A DNA stretch of 25,058 nt from Oscillospiraceae bacterium (lineage in GTDB: Bacteria > Bacillota > Clostridia > Oscillospirales > Oscillospiraceae). The position numbers were made by a program, and so were the translations under genes. The notes under the pieces are model-generated. The model saw only the letters and a program-made list of their open reading frames with translations, made no database searches and was not told the origin of the DNA. Positions 7,226 to 15,678 of this stretch are shown one piece after another. The stretch is from contig SVKT01000008.1 of the NCBI GenBank assembly GCA_015068335.1, forward strand, positions 1 to 25,058, read 5' to 3'. The number at the start of each line of letters is the position of its first letter. Within the stretch, counting starts at the first letter, position 1.

Positions 7226-7930
7226 ATGGCGAAAAAAGGTTCTGCACATATGACGGCAGGAGAGCAGGTCGCAGGCGTATGCTTTTTTGTGATCTATCTG
7301 CTGGTGCTGCCCTTTGTCACGAATCCGGTCTTCAACCTTGCTGAAAAACTGCTGAACACCGATATTTCCCAGGCGATGCGGAACACGATCTACTATTACG
7401 CCCTGTTTGCCGCCACCGTCATCATCTTCCACGGCTACATCGGAAACACCACCCGCCGCTTTCTGGACAATCTGGGCAGCGCCTGCCGCACGGCGGTGGT
7501 GGGGCTGGTGGCGCTGTACGGTCTCAACGAACTGGTCTACCGCCTGACCAACGTGATAATGAAAAACCGCACCAACCTCAACGACACCACCATCTCCGCA
7601 CAGATCAACGACGCGCCTCGGGTGACGATGCTGATCGTGATCCTGCTGGCTCCCTTCGTGGAGGAGGTGCTGTTCCGCGGTCTGGTGTTCGGCGGCCTGA
7701 AAGGCCGCAGCCGCCTGATGGCCTACCTCATCAGTTGTCTGCTATTTGCGGCGTTGCACGTGTGGCAGTTCGCCGTGGTGCAGCAGGACATCACCTATTT
7801 CCTGCTGATGGTGCAGTATCTGGTGCCGGGTCTGGTGCTGGCCTGGGCCTATGACCACAGCGGCACGGTCTGGTCGCCCTTTGCCATCCACGCCGTTGCC
7901 AATGCCCTGAGCATCTGGGCGCGGAGTTGA
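7226..7930 (+). CDS. CPBP family intramembrane glutamic endopeptidase (CAAX/Abi type)
   Basis: A 234-residue multi-pass membrane protein. The CPBP signature motifs are all present: EEVLFRG with Glu146, Glu147 and Arg151; FAALHVW with His178; and IHAVANAL with His222. About six to seven hydrophobic segments are visible, the first at residues 14-33. In this family these residues form the intramembrane protease site; members range from Rce1-like CAAX processing to bacteriocin immunity, and the substrate here is unknown. The ATG at 7226 follows AGGGGAGGTG, 16 bases after the mutS stop, so it sits in the mut operon. It is not functionally linked to mismatch repair as far as is known. Confidence 0.9.
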   Translation: MAKKGSAHMTAGEQVAGVCFFVIYLLVLPFVTNPVFNLAEKLLNTDISQAMRNTIYYYALFAATVIIFHGYIGNTTRRFLDNLGSACRTAVVGLVALYGLNELVYRLTNVIMKNRTNLNDTTISAQINDAPRVTMLIVILLAPFVEEVLFRGLVFGGLKGRSRLMAYLISCLLFAALHVWQFAVVQQDITYFLLMVQYLVPGLVLAWAYDHSGTVWSPFAIHAVANALSIWARS

Positions 7931-7947
7931 AAGAGAGGAAATTCCCT

Positions 7948-8856
7948 ATGAGTTTTTTTGATACCCTGGAACAGATGGTGGTCATCTTCTTCGCTGTGGC
8001 GGTGGGCTTTGCCGCACGGAAGATGAAGGTCCTCTCCGAGGAGACCACCCGCTATCTCACTAACCTGGTCCTGACCTTCCTGATGCCCTGCAAGATCCTG
8101 GCCTCCGTGACCAACGGCACGGACCTGCCCTCCGTGGGCATCATTCTGGAAGTGCTGAAAATGTCGCTGGTGTTTTACGGCACGGGCGCCGTGTTCCTGC
8201 TGATCGTGCCCCGTCTGCTGGGTGGAACGGACAAGCAGAAGGGCGTGTGGCGCTATGTGATGATGTTCCCCAACACCGCCTTTGTGGGATATCCCGTCAT
8301 CGAGACGATGTACGGCGCCGGCGCTGTGTTTTACGCCGTGCTGCTGAACCTGCCCTTCAACCTGCTCAACTACTCTATGGCACCCCTGCTGCTGGCGGGT
8401 CAGCGCCGGTTCAGCCTGAAACAGAGTTTCTCCCCCTGTGTCATCGCTTCCTTCGTCAGTCTGGTCATCGCCCTTGTGGGCGTGCAGGCGCCGGCCCTCG
8501 TGGGCAACACGGTGAGTTTTGTGGGCGAGTCGGCAATGCCGATGAGCCTTGTGGTGCTGGGCAGCGTGCTGGCCAACACTTCCATCCGTGGCGCGCTGAC
8601 CTCTCCCCGCATCTGGATCTTGTCTCTGATCCGCCTGCTGGTGCTGCCGGTGGTGATGCTGCTGGTGATGCGCCCGCTGCATATGGACAGTCTGGTGATG
8701 GGCGTCGGCGTGTTGGAGGGCGGTATGCCCTCTGCCATCAGCGGCACGATGCTGAGCCTGCAATACGGCGGCGATGTGGACTGCATCACGCAGGTCATCC
8801 TGCTTTCCACCCTGCTTTCTATGGTGACGATCCCCCTCGTTGCTATGCTCCTTTGA
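7948..8856 (+). CDS. AEC family transporter (auxin efflux carrier type)
   Basis: A 302-residue integral membrane protein with about ten hydrophobic segments in the two-times-five arrangement of the AEC/PIN-like family. The characteristic FPNTAFVGYPV occurs in the first half, and the second half has the related GGMPSAISGTMLS. Bacterial members are secondary transporters of organic acids such as malate, or are uncharacterised; the substrate cannot be told here. The ATG at 7948 follows AGAGAGGAA; the in-frame TTG at 7927 overlaps the previous stop and has no ribosome binding site. It lies 17 bases after the CPBP gene and 22 bases before mutL, so it is embedded in the operon. Confidence 0.9.
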   Translation: MSFFDTLEQMVVIFFAVAVGFAARKMKVLSEETTRYLTNLVLTFLMPCKILASVTNGTDLPSVGIILEVLKMSLVFYGTGAVFLLIVPRLLGGTDKQKGVWRYVMMFPNTAFVGYPVIETMYGAGAVFYAVLLNLPFNLLNYSMAPLLLAGQRRFSLKQSFSPCVIASFVSLVIALVGVQAPALVGNTVSFVGESAMPMSLVVLGSVLANTSIRGALTSPRIWILSLIRLLVLPVVMLLVMRPLHMDSLVMGVGVLEGGMPSAISGTMLSLQYGGDVDCITQVILLSTLLSMVTIPLVAMLL

Positions 8857-8878
8857 TTTCGTTTGGGAGGTGCTTCCT

Positions 8879-10876
8879 ATGCCCCACATTCAGCAACTTG
8901 CGCCCCACGTGGCAGACCTGATCGCCGCCGGTGAGGTGGTGGAACGCCCCGCCAGCGTGGTCAAGGAACTGGTGGAGAATGCCATCGACGCCGGCGCCAC
9001 CGCCATCGTGACGGAGATCCGGCGCGGCGGTATGGGTATGATCCGTGTGACGGATAACGGCTGCGGCATTGCGCCGGAGGAACTGCCCACGGCTTTCCTG
9101 CGCCACGCCACCTCCAAAATGCGCTCTGCCGAGGATCTGGGAAAAATCGGCACTCTGGGCTTCCGCGGCGAGGCGCTGGCGGCGATCTCCGCCGTGAGCC
9201 GGCTGGATATTTTGAGCCGCAGAAGCGGTGCACAAAGTGGCGCCGCGCTGCATCTGGAAGGCGGCGTCCCCGGCGACGTGCGGGAGTGCGGCGCGCCGGA
9301 GGGCACCACCATCACGGTGAGCGATCTGTTTTACAACACGCCCGCCCGCCTGAAATTTATGAAAAAGGACAGCGCCGAAACCGCCGCCGTTGCGGGTTTG
9401 ATGCAGCATCTGGCGCTGTCCCATCCCAATATTTCCTTCAAGTTTATCAAGGACGGGCAGGACGCCCTCCATACCCCCGGTGACGGAAAGACGGAATCCG
9501 CCGTGTATGCCGCGCTGGGCCGGGACTTTGCCAGGTCGCTGGTGGCCGTGGAAGGCTGCGGCGGCGAGGTGGAGGTCAAGGGCTTTGTCACTGCGCCCCT
9601 GATGGGCCGGGGTTCCCGGTCTATGCAGGTGTTCTTCGTCAACGGCCGCTTCATCAAGTCCCAACTGCTGACGGCGGCGCTGGAAGAGGGTTACCGCAAC
9701 CAGATTATGAAGGGGAAATTCCCCGGCTGCGTGCTGTTTGTGACGCTGCCGGCAGAACTGGTGGACGTCAACGTCCATCCCGCCAAGACCCAGGTGAAGT
9801 TTGCCCGGGAAAAGGAAGTGTTTGACGCGGTGTACCACACCGTGATGGACTGCCTGGACGGCAGAGGCCGCCCCGCAGAACCTGCAAAACCGGTGGAGCA
9901 GACCGTGAATCCCCGGGGCGATTTCTTCCGCACGATGGACGCCAAAACCTACCGGGAAGAGGCAGCAAAGCCGGCGGTGCAGAGTACTCCTGCGGCACCG
10001 AAAAAGCCCGTCTGGGATACCGAGTGGAAAAAAACTGCCGCCGTGGCGGATGTGGTGCAGCGCCCCGCCGGCTATCAGGCCTTCCGCCCGCTGGAAAAGC
10101 CTGCCGGCGCCGCCTTCGGCAAGCCCCCCGCCTCCGTCACGGAACGGAAGGAGGAGGCCACCGCCGCAAAGCAGCCGTCCGCTCCCGGCCTGAAACCGGA
10201 GCGGGAAGAAGTGCCCCGCCCCGCGCCGATGCGGGAGGAAAAGCCTTTCGTTCCCGCTATTCCGCAGGAGAAACTGGACCTGCCGGAGCAGCAGACCATC
10301 GAGCCGCAGAAAGAAGCGCCCTGGCGCATTGCCGGCGAGGTGCTGAACACCTACATCGTCTGCGAGAGCGAGGACGGCTGCATTTATCTCATCGATAAGC
10401 ACGCCGCCCACGAGCGGGTGAATTTCGACCGGCTGAAAGCAGCCGCCGAGCCGCCTATGCGCCAGACCCTGCTTGCGCCCATCGTGGCGGAACTGCCCCG
10501 GGAGGACGGCGCGCTGCTGCTGGAAAACGCGGTGCTGCTGGAACAGTTCGGCTTTGCCTGCGAGGATTTTGGCGACAATGCCGTGCTGGTGCGGGAAGTG
10601 CCGGCGGACATTGACGCGGCGGACACCGTCTCCACGCTGGAAGAATTTGCCGAGAATCTGCGCGGCGGCCGCGACCTGAACGAAAAGAGGGAAAACCTGC
10701 TGCACACGATGGCCTGCAAGGCCGCCATCAAGGGCGGCTGGGTCAGCGACCGGAAGGAACTGGAAGTGCTGGTGGAAAAGGTGCAGCGCGGCGAAGTGAA
10801 GTACTGCCCCCACGGGCGGCCCGTGGCGGTGAAACTGACCCGGTACGAACTGGAAAAGATGTTCAAACGGGCATAA
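8879..10876 (+). CDS. mutL: DNA mismatch repair protein MutL with C-terminal endonuclease motif
   Basis: A 665-residue GHKL ATPase. N-terminal motifs are VVKELVENAIDAGA, DNGCGI, HATSK and GFRGEALAAI, followed by the transducer domain with FFVNGR and DVNVHPAK. A long Pro/Ala/Glu/Lys-rich linker (about residues 325-480) follows. The C-terminal domain has DKHAAHERVNFD starting at Asp506, plus ACKAAIKGG and CPHGRP, the nicking-endonuclease and metal-site motifs of MutL in species without MutH. The last acidic position of the DQHA(X)2E(X)4E motif is Asp517 rather than Glu. The ATG at 8879 follows GGGAGGTG. The protein couples MutS mismatch recognition to strand incision. Confidence 0.97.
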   Translation: MPHIQQLAPHVADLIAAGEVVERPASVVKELVENAIDAGATAIVTEIRRGGMGMIRVTDNGCGIAPEELPTAFLRHATSKMRSAEDLGKIGTLGFRGEALAAISAVSRLDILSRRSGAQSGAALHLEGGVPGDVRECGAPEGTTITVSDLFYNTPARLKFMKKDSAETAAVAGLMQHLALSHPNISFKFIKDGQDALHTPGDGKTESAVYAALGRDFARSLVAVEGCGGEVEVKGFVTAPLMGRGSRSMQVFFVNGRFIKSQLLTAALEEGYRNQIMKGKFPGCVLFVTLPAELVDVNVHPAKTQVKFAREKEVFDAVYHTVMDCLDGRGRPAEPAKPVEQTVNPRGDFFRTMDAKTYREEAAKPAVQSTPAAPKKPVWDTEWKKTAAVADVVQRPAGYQAFRPLEKPAGAAFGKPPASVTERKEEATAAKQPSAPGLKPEREEVPRPAPMREEKPFVPAIPQEKLDLPEQQTIEPQKEAPWRIAGEVLNTYIVCESEDGCIYLIDKHAAHERVNFDRLKAAAEPPMRQTLLAPIVAELPREDGALLLENAVLLEQFGFACEDFGDNAVLVREVPADIDAADTVSTLEEFAENLRGGRDLNEKRENLLHTMACKAAIKGGWVSDRKELEVLVEKVQRGEVKYCPHGRPVAVKLTRYELEKMFKRA

Positions 10877-10895
10877 TCGCCCGGAGGAGGTATCT

Positions 10896-11090
10896 ATGAA
10901 AGAGAAGAAAGAGAAACGCTTCGTCTGTATCCACAGCGAGAGCAAGTTTTCCGGCGCGAGTGAGATCTGGGTGGATAAGGAGACCGGCGTAAACTATTTC
11001 TATCATTCCGCTGGTTACGGCGGCGGCCTGACGCCGCTGCTGAACCGGGACGGCACCCCGGTCATCACCACCGTGCTGCCGGAGGAATAA
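10896..11090 (+). CDS. DUF6440 family small protein
   Basis: A 64-residue protein with a basic N-terminus (MKEKKEKRF) and the conserved-looking block WVDKETGVNYFYHSAGYGGG followed by LTPLLNRDGTPV. This matches my recollection of DUF6440, short Firmicutes proteins of unknown function in which a DK.TGV.Y segment precedes GG.TPL.D..G.P. No catalytic motif or membrane segment is visible. A strong ribosome binding site (GGAGGAGG) stands six bases before the ATG. It lies 19 bases after mutL and 42 bases before miaA, so it belongs to the same transcription unit. Confidence 0.8.
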   Translation: MKEKKEKRFVCIHSESKFSGASEIWVDKETGVNYFYHSAGYGGGLTPLLNRDGTPVITTVLPEE

Positions 11091-11132
11091 GCCGGGCCGG
11101 TCAAAGCGCCGGCGATGGAGAGGAGGGAGACC

Positions 11133-12077
11133 GTGGCGCCGAAAATTGTATGTGTGGCAGGCCCGACAGCCTGCGGAAAAACGAAAATGGGCGTGCTTCT
11201 GGCGAAGAAGTTCAACGGGGAAGTGGTCTCCGTGGACTCAATGCAGATCTATCGCGGTATGACCGTCGGCACCGCCGCCCCCAGGGCGGAGGAGATGGAC
11301 GGCGTACCCCACCATATGGTGGCGGTGGCAGAGCCGGAGGAACAGTGGTCTGCCGCCCGCTATGCGGAGATGGCCGTCCCTATCATTGACGACATTCTGG
11401 CAAGAGGAAAACTGCCCGTTCTGGTGGGCGGCACGGGATTGTGGCTGGATACGCTGGTGCAGGGCAGGACCTTTGCCGGCGGCTGCGCCGGCGGCAGGGT
11501 CCGCCGGGAATTGCAGCAGCGGTTGGAAGCGGACGGCATCGCGCCGCTGTTGGAGCAGTTGCGGCAGGTGGATCCCGCCTCCGCGGAGCGCCTCCATCCC
11601 GCCGATGAAAAACGAATTTTGCGGGCGTTGGAAGTGTATCTGGAAACGGGCAAGACCATCACCGCCCACAACGAGGAGACAAAGGCCGTCCCGCCCCGGT
11701 ATGACGCCGTGTGGATCGGTCTTCGCTTTGCCGACCGGGAGGATATGAAGGCGCTCATCGACCGCCGGGTGGACCAAATGGTGGACGAGGGGCTGCTGGA
11801 CGAGGTGCGGATGCTGCTGGAAAGCGGGCTGCCCCGGACGGCAACGGCGTGGCAGGCCATCGGCTACAAGGAATTTTTGGCCGTGGCGGATGGGACCGCC
11901 ACCGTGGCGGAGGCTGTGGAGGAGGTAAAACTCCGTTCCCGGCAGTACGCCAAGCGCCAGTTGACCTGGCTGCGGAAAAACGACAGGATCCATTGGATCG
12001 AATGGGAAAAAGAACGGGATTTTGGCCGGGCCTTGCAGGTTTCGACAGAAATCCTCTCCGCTGAGGGCTTACCATAA
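11133..12077 (+). CDS. miaA: tRNA dimethylallyltransferase MiaA
   Basis: A 314-residue enzyme that transfers a dimethylallyl group to the N6 of A37 in tRNAs reading UNN codons, producing the substrate of MiaB. Visible motifs are the P-loop GPTACGKT (residues 9-16), SVDSMQIYRGMTVGTAAP, VPHHMVAV, LVGGTGLWLDTL, ATAWQAIGYKEF and the C-terminal RQLTWLRKNDRI. I choose GTG 11133 because AGGAGG at 11121-11126 gives 6-base spacing; the in-frame ATG at 11115 has no ribosome binding site and itself overlaps the region of this one. The length then agrees with the family (about 310 residues). It is followed by hfq, the same order as in Escherichia coli and many Clostridia. Confidence 0.96.
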   Translation: MAPKIVCVAGPTACGKTKMGVLLAKKFNGEVVSVDSMQIYRGMTVGTAAPRAEEMDGVPHHMVAVAEPEEQWSAARYAEMAVPIIDDILARGKLPVLVGGTGLWLDTLVQGRTFAGGCAGGRVRRELQQRLEADGIAPLLEQLRQVDPASAERLHPADEKRILRALEVYLETGKTITAHNEETKAVPPRYDAVWIGLRFADREDMKALIDRRVDQMVDEGLLDEVRMLLESGLPRTATAWQAIGYKEFLAVADGTATVAEAVEEVKLRSRQYAKRQLTWLRKNDRIHWIEWEKERDFGRALQVSTEILSAEGLP

Positions 12078-12128
12078 GCCTGAGAAGCGGGAAACGATCC
12101 GCTTCGATAAAGAAAAGGAGCGGATACT

Positions 12129-12359
12129 ATGCAGACAAAAGCGAATTTACAGGACATTTTTCTTCTTCGGGCAAGACGGGACAAACTGCCGGTCACGATG
12201 TTTCTGATGAACGGCTTCCAGATGCGGGGCGTCATCACCGGGTTTGACGCCTTTGCGGTGGTGCTGGACAGCGAGGGCAAGCAGCAGTTGATCTACAAGC
12301 ACGCCATCTCCACCATCGCCCCCGTCCGCCCTGTGGAATTGACGGAAGATCCCTCGTAA
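12129..12359 (+). CDS. hfq: RNA-binding protein Hfq
   Basis: A 76-residue Sm-like RNA chaperone that forms hexamers and binds small RNAs and mRNAs. The Sm1 region (LQDIFLLRARRDKLPVTMFL, about residues 7-26, then NGFQMRGVITGFD) and the Sm2 signature IYKHAIST (about residues 55-62) are intact. The C-terminal tail is short, as is usual in Gram-positive Hfq. The ATG follows AAAGGAG. It lies 51 bases after miaA. Its stop codon overlaps an ATG (TAATG), but the next gene uses a later start. Confidence 0.97.
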   Translation: MQTKANLQDIFLLRARRDKLPVTMFLMNGFQMRGVITGFDAFAVVLDSEGKQQLIYKHAISTIAPVRPVELTEDPS

Positions 12360-12403
12360 TGCGCGGCGTTCCGGGGGAGAGGTACATAGCGAGAGGAACA
12401 AGT

Positions 12404-13684
12404 ATGAACAAACACTCCCTTGGAACAAAACTGTGGGCGGCGGGAATGTCGCTGCTGGTGGTAGGCTATTTCGTTATTCAGGCCTACCGCTACTTCAACG
12501 ACCCCTTCTCCACCACCCTTGCATACCATTATCAGGTGGAGGAGGGTGCGACCCTTTCCGGCTGGGTAACGCGGGACGAGCAGTTGCTCCCCAACAGCGG
12601 CGACGGCATCGTGGAACTGCGCCGGGAGGAGGGTGAGCGGGTCGGCGCCGGCGGAACGGTGGCGGAGATCTATGCCAGCCGCGACGCACAGGACATCCAC
12701 ACCCAGATCGAAGTGGTGGGGGCCCAGATCGAACAGTTGCGCTACGCGCAGGAAACACTGGCATCCCCGGAGGCTGCGCTGAAACTGGACGCCCAGATCG
12801 AGCAGAGTATCCTGGATCACCGCCGCTATGTGACGGCGGGGCAGTTATCCAAGGCGGAGACGGAAGGCCGGGAACTGCGCGCACTGGTGATGAAGCGGGA
12901 CTTCTCCTCCTCGGGGAGCGAGGACTTCACTCTCCGCATTCAGGAACTGGAAAGCCGGCAAAAAGAATTGAAGCGGCAGGCTACCGGCTCTGTCCGGACC
13001 ATCACCGCCCCCCGCTCCGGCCTGTATTCCGCCGCAGTGGACGGCTATGAAGCGGTCCTGACACCGGCGAGCCTCTCTGCACTCACGCCCTCCGCGCTGG
13101 ACAGCATTCAGGCAGGCTCCGCGGATGCAGACATCGGGAAACTGATCCTGGGCGACCGGTGGTACTATTCCGTGGTGATGACGGCAGAGGAGGCAAAAGA
13201 GGTGGCGGAGCGCTCTGCGGCGCTGGAAAAACAGCAGCAGGCCCTGACGCTGCGCTTTGCCAAAAGCGTGGAACGGGATCTTCCGGTGACGGTGGCCTTT
13301 GTGGGCCCGGCGGAGGACGGAAAGTGCGTGGTCACTTTCTGCGGCACAACCTATCTGCCCCAACTGACGCAGTTGCGCCGCCAGAGCGCTCAACTGGTCA
13401 CCCGCACCTATGCGGGCATCCGCGTGCCGAAAACGGCGCTGCGTATGGTAACGACGAAGGAAACTGCCGAGGACGGCACGGAAAAAACCGTGCAGGCCAC
13501 CGGACTGTACTGCGTTGTGGGTATGGAGGCCCGGTTCAAGCCGGTGGAGATCCTGTACAGCGGCGACGGATTTGTGCTGGTTCGCTCTGCTGCCCCTGCG
13601 GGCAACGAAACGCTGAAACTCCGGCCCGGCGACGAAGTGATCGTGCTGGCGCGGAATCTGTTTGACGGAAAAGTTCTTGGCTGA
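12404..13684 (+). CDS. HlyD-like membrane-anchored protein
   Basis: A 426-residue protein with one N-terminal membrane helix (about residues 12-27), then an extracytoplasmic part. A biotinyl-lipoyl-like half motif (GDGIVELRREEGERVGAGGTVAEIY, about residues 66-90) precedes a coiled-coil segment (about 95-200) and a second half motif around ITAPRSGLYSAAVDGYE. Beta-barrel-like C-terminal sequence follows. This is the HlyD/membrane-fusion-protein layout. No ABC transporter or permease gene is adjacent. Instead it precedes yggS, sepF and divIVA, an arrangement seen in Clostridia that suggests a role at the envelope or division site. The ATG at 12404 follows AGAGGAA; the in-frame ATG at 12359 overlapping the hfq stop has no ribosome binding site. 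Confidence 0.8.
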   Translation: MNKHSLGTKLWAAGMSLLVVGYFVIQAYRYFNDPFSTTLAYHYQVEEGATLSGWVTRDEQLLPNSGDGIVELRREEGERVGAGGTVAEIYASRDAQDIHTQIEVVGAQIEQLRYAQETLASPEAALKLDAQIEQSILDHRRYVTAGQLSKAETEGRELRALVMKRDFSSSGSEDFTLRIQELESRQKELKRQATGSVRTITAPRSGLYSAAVDGYEAVLTPASLSALTPSALDSIQAGSADADIGKLILGDRWYYSVVMTAEEAKEVAERSAALEKQQQALTLRFAKSVERDLPVTVAFVGPAEDGKCVVTFCGTTYLPQLTQLRRQSAQLVTRTYAGIRVPKTALRMVTTKETAEDGTEKTVQATGLYCVVGMEARFKPVEILYSGDGFVLVRSAAPAGNETLKLRPGDEVIVLARNLFDGKVLG

Positions 13685-13711
13685 TCAACGAAAAGAGAGA
13701 GGAATGCGGAA

Positions 13712-14407
13712 ATGATGTCGATCGCGGAAAACATCGCCCGGGTACGGGAGAACATAGCAGCCGCCTGCCGGGAGGCGGGCAGAGACCCCGGCGAGATCAC
13801 GCTGGTGGGCGCCAGCAAGATGAATGACGCCGCCGCCTGCCGGGAGGCCATTGCCGCCGGCATTGACGTGCTGGGCGAAAACCGGGTGCAGGAAATGACG
13901 GCAAAACTGGCCGACAACGCCTATGAGGGTGCGCCGCTGCACTTCATCGGCCATTTGCAGCGCAACAAGGTCAAGCAGGTGGTGGGCAAAGTGGCGCTGA
14001 TCCAGTCCGTGGGCTCGCTGGAACTGTTGGACGAGATCGAAAAGGTAGCCGCGCGGCTGGACATCGTGCAGGACATCCTGCTGGAAGTCAACATCGGCGG
14101 GGAGGAGGCCAAGAGCGGCTTCGCCCCGGAAAGCCTGGCGGAAGCGGCGGAACTTGCAAGGGAGCGGAGCCACGTCCGCGTGCGCGGATTGATGACCATT
14201 CCTCCCGCAGACAGCGACCGCGACACCAATATCCGGTATTTCAACAAAGTTCGGACACTTTATGTTGACATCAATGAGAAATTGTTCCATAATGAATTAG
14301 AATACCTTTCTATGGGTATGAGCGGCGACTATGAGGATGCCATCCGCAGCGGTGCCAATATGGTCCGGGTGGGCACCGCCATTTTCGGCGCGCGCCATTA
14401 TACTTAA
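13712..14407 (+). CDS. yggS: YggS/YlmE family PLP-binding protein
   Basis: A 231-residue single-domain TIM-barrel protein of the YggS/PLPBP family, which binds pyridoxal 5'-phosphate and helps maintain vitamin B6 and amino-acid homeostasis without known catalysis. The PLP lysine is Lys36 in LVGASKM. Other motifs are LGENRVQE, HFIGHLQRNK, VNIGGEEAKSGF, LMTIPP, LSMGMSGDYEDAI and VRVGTAIFGAR. It starts at the first of two tandem ATGs (13712 and 13715) after AGAGAGGA. In Bacillus subtilis the orthologue ylmE lies just upstream of sepF, as here. Confidence 0.95.
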   Translation: MMSIAENIARVRENIAAACREAGRDPGEITLVGASKMNDAAACREAIAAGIDVLGENRVQEMTAKLADNAYEGAPLHFIGHLQRNKVKQVVGKVALIQSVGSLELLDEIEKVAARLDIVQDILLEVNIGGEEAKSGFAPESLAEAAELARERSHVRVRGLMTIPPADSDRDTNIRYFNKVRTLYVDINEKLFHNELEYLSMGMSGDYEDAIRSGANMVRVGTAIFGARHYT

Positions 14408-14431
14408 AAACTTCCGCTGAGGAGGCCTGTT

Positions 14432-14869
14432 ATGGGATTTTTGGACGAGCTGAAAAAACTGACTCACCCCTATGAGGATGAGGACGATGAACTGGAAGAA
14501 TTTGAAGAAGTGACCCCGCCCCGCCAGTCTTTCGAGGACCGTCGCGGCAAGACGGAAGAGCGCCGCAGCAAGGTGGTCAACATTCACGCCACCACGCAAC
14601 TCAAAGTGGTTCTGGTGAAGCCGGAGCGCTTTGAAAACGCCTCCGAGATCGCCGATCAACTCAAAGAGAAGCGCACGGTGGTGCTGAATCTGGAATCCAC
14701 CAACAAGGATGTCGCCCGCCGCCTGATCGATTTCCTGTCCGGTGTGGCTTATGCCGGCGAGGGCAAGATCAAGAAAGTGGCTGCCAATACGTACATCATC
14801 ACGCCCTACCACGTGGAACTGGAAGGCGATCTCATTGACGAGCTGGAAAACAACGGCTTGTACTTCTGA
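14432..14869 (+). CDS. sepF: Cell division protein SepF
   Basis: A 145-residue FtsZ-associated Z-ring protein. The N-terminal amphipathic membrane-targeting segment (MGFLDELKKL) is followed by an acidic linker (YEDEDDELEEFEE) and the conserved C-terminal SepF domain, with VVLNLESTNKDVARRLIDFLSGVAYAGEGKIKKVAANTYIITP split over about residues 85-130. The family dimerises through this domain, bends membranes and binds the FtsZ tail. The ATG follows GAGGAGG, 24 bases after yggS. Two of only four AGCT tetramers in the window lie in this gene. Confidence 0.96.
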   Translation: MGFLDELKKLTHPYEDEDDELEEFEEVTPPRQSFEDRRGKTEERRSKVVNIHATTQLKVVLVKPERFENASEIADQLKEKRTVVLNLESTNKDVARRLIDFLSGVAYAGEGKIKKVAANTYIITPYHVELEGDLIDELENNGLYF

Positions 14870-14887
14870 TAGGAGGTTCATCGAATT

Positions 14888-15628
14888 ATGCTGACACCGC
14901 AGGAAGTTTCCAGCCGCTCTTTCACCAAGGCGGTTATGGGTGGCTACAATATGGCAATGGTCGACGAGTTTCTGGACGAGTTGACCGACGATTACACCGC
15001 ACTTTATAAGGAAAACGCCGGTTTGAAGGCCAAGATGAAGGTCCTGGTGGAGAAGGTGGAGGAATACCGCGCCACGGAGGACTCTATGCGCGCCACGCTG
15101 CTGTCCGTGCAGAAGATGGCGGATTCCATCATCCACGAGGCAGAGCAGAAGCGTGAGAAGATGCTCTCCGACGCCAGAAGCGACGCCGAGATCCAGATCG
15201 CCAACTACCGCCGCGAACTGATGGAGACCGAGGAGCGTCTGCGTCAGGGCAAGGAGGAACTGAACCGCTTTATCGCCGCCAGCCGCGCCCTGTGCGCACA
15301 GGAGATGCAGCATCTGGAACAGTTGGCACAGATGAAGGTGCTCGCCAAGGAAGAACCCGCCGCTGAGGAGATCAGCGTGGACGAGATCGGCGAACTGGTT
15401 CTGGAAGCGATGCAGATGGTCGACGGTATGGAGGAGACGCCCGCTGCCGAGGAGAGCGCTGAGGAAGCCACCGAAGAGATCGTCGAGGCCGAAGGACCCG
15501 CCGCCGAGGAGGAGACCCCCGACTATCCCGAGGGCAACCCCTTCGAGGACGAGGTGGATCTGTCCGCCACCCGCCGCATCAATCTGGATGATTTGAAGTT
15601 CGGCCGCAATTACAGCAAGGATAACTAA
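14888..15628 (+). CDS. divIVA: DivIVA domain protein
   Basis: A 246-residue protein with an N-terminal DivIVA domain (LTPQEVSSRSF, then GGYNMAMVDEFLDEL), followed by a long coiled coil (about residues 30-145) and an acidic Glu/Ala-rich C-terminal tail (about 155-225). In the family the N-terminal domain binds negatively curved membrane and the coiled coil oligomerises, recruiting division or polar growth proteins. The ATG at 14888 lies after GATAGGAGG, 18 bases after sepF. It is the last gene of the division cluster and is followed by an intrinsic terminator. Genes ylmG and ylmH, often found between sepF and divIVA, are absent here. Confidence 0.93.
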   Translation: MLTPQEVSSRSFTKAVMGGYNMAMVDEFLDELTDDYTALYKENAGLKAKMKVLVEKVEEYRATEDSMRATLLSVQKMADSIIHEAEQKREKMLSDARSDAEIQIANYRRELMETEERLRQGKEELNRFIAASRALCAQEMQHLEQLAQMKVLAKEEPAAEEISVDEIGELVLEAMQMVDGMEETPAAEESAEEATEEIVEAEGPAAEEETPDYPEGNPFEDEVDLSATRRINLDDLKFGRNYSKDN

Positions 15629-15632
15629 CAGC

Positions 15633-15662
15633 AAACAGCGGCTCTCCGGAGCCGCTGTTTTT
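15633..15662 (+). terminator. Intrinsic terminator after divIVA
   Basis: A nine-base-pair stem CAGCGGCTC/GAGCCGCTG (15636-15644 and 15649-15657) with a TCCG loop, extended by AAA/TTT and ending in TTTTT. It ends the division cluster four bases after the divIVA stop. Confidence 0.9.
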
Positions 15663-15678
15663 CGGAAAGGATGGGATT

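Noticed and set aside
8843..10945. 700-codon minus-strand frame opposite mutL
   Set aside because: MutL motifs on the plus strand are unambiguous; the antisense product has no recognisable domain and results from GC-rich codon bias.
12359..12403. Earlier start for the HlyD-like gene overlapping the hfq stop (TAATG)
   Set aside because: There is no ribosome binding site before it, whereas ATG 12404 has AGAGGAA and begins directly before the membrane helix.
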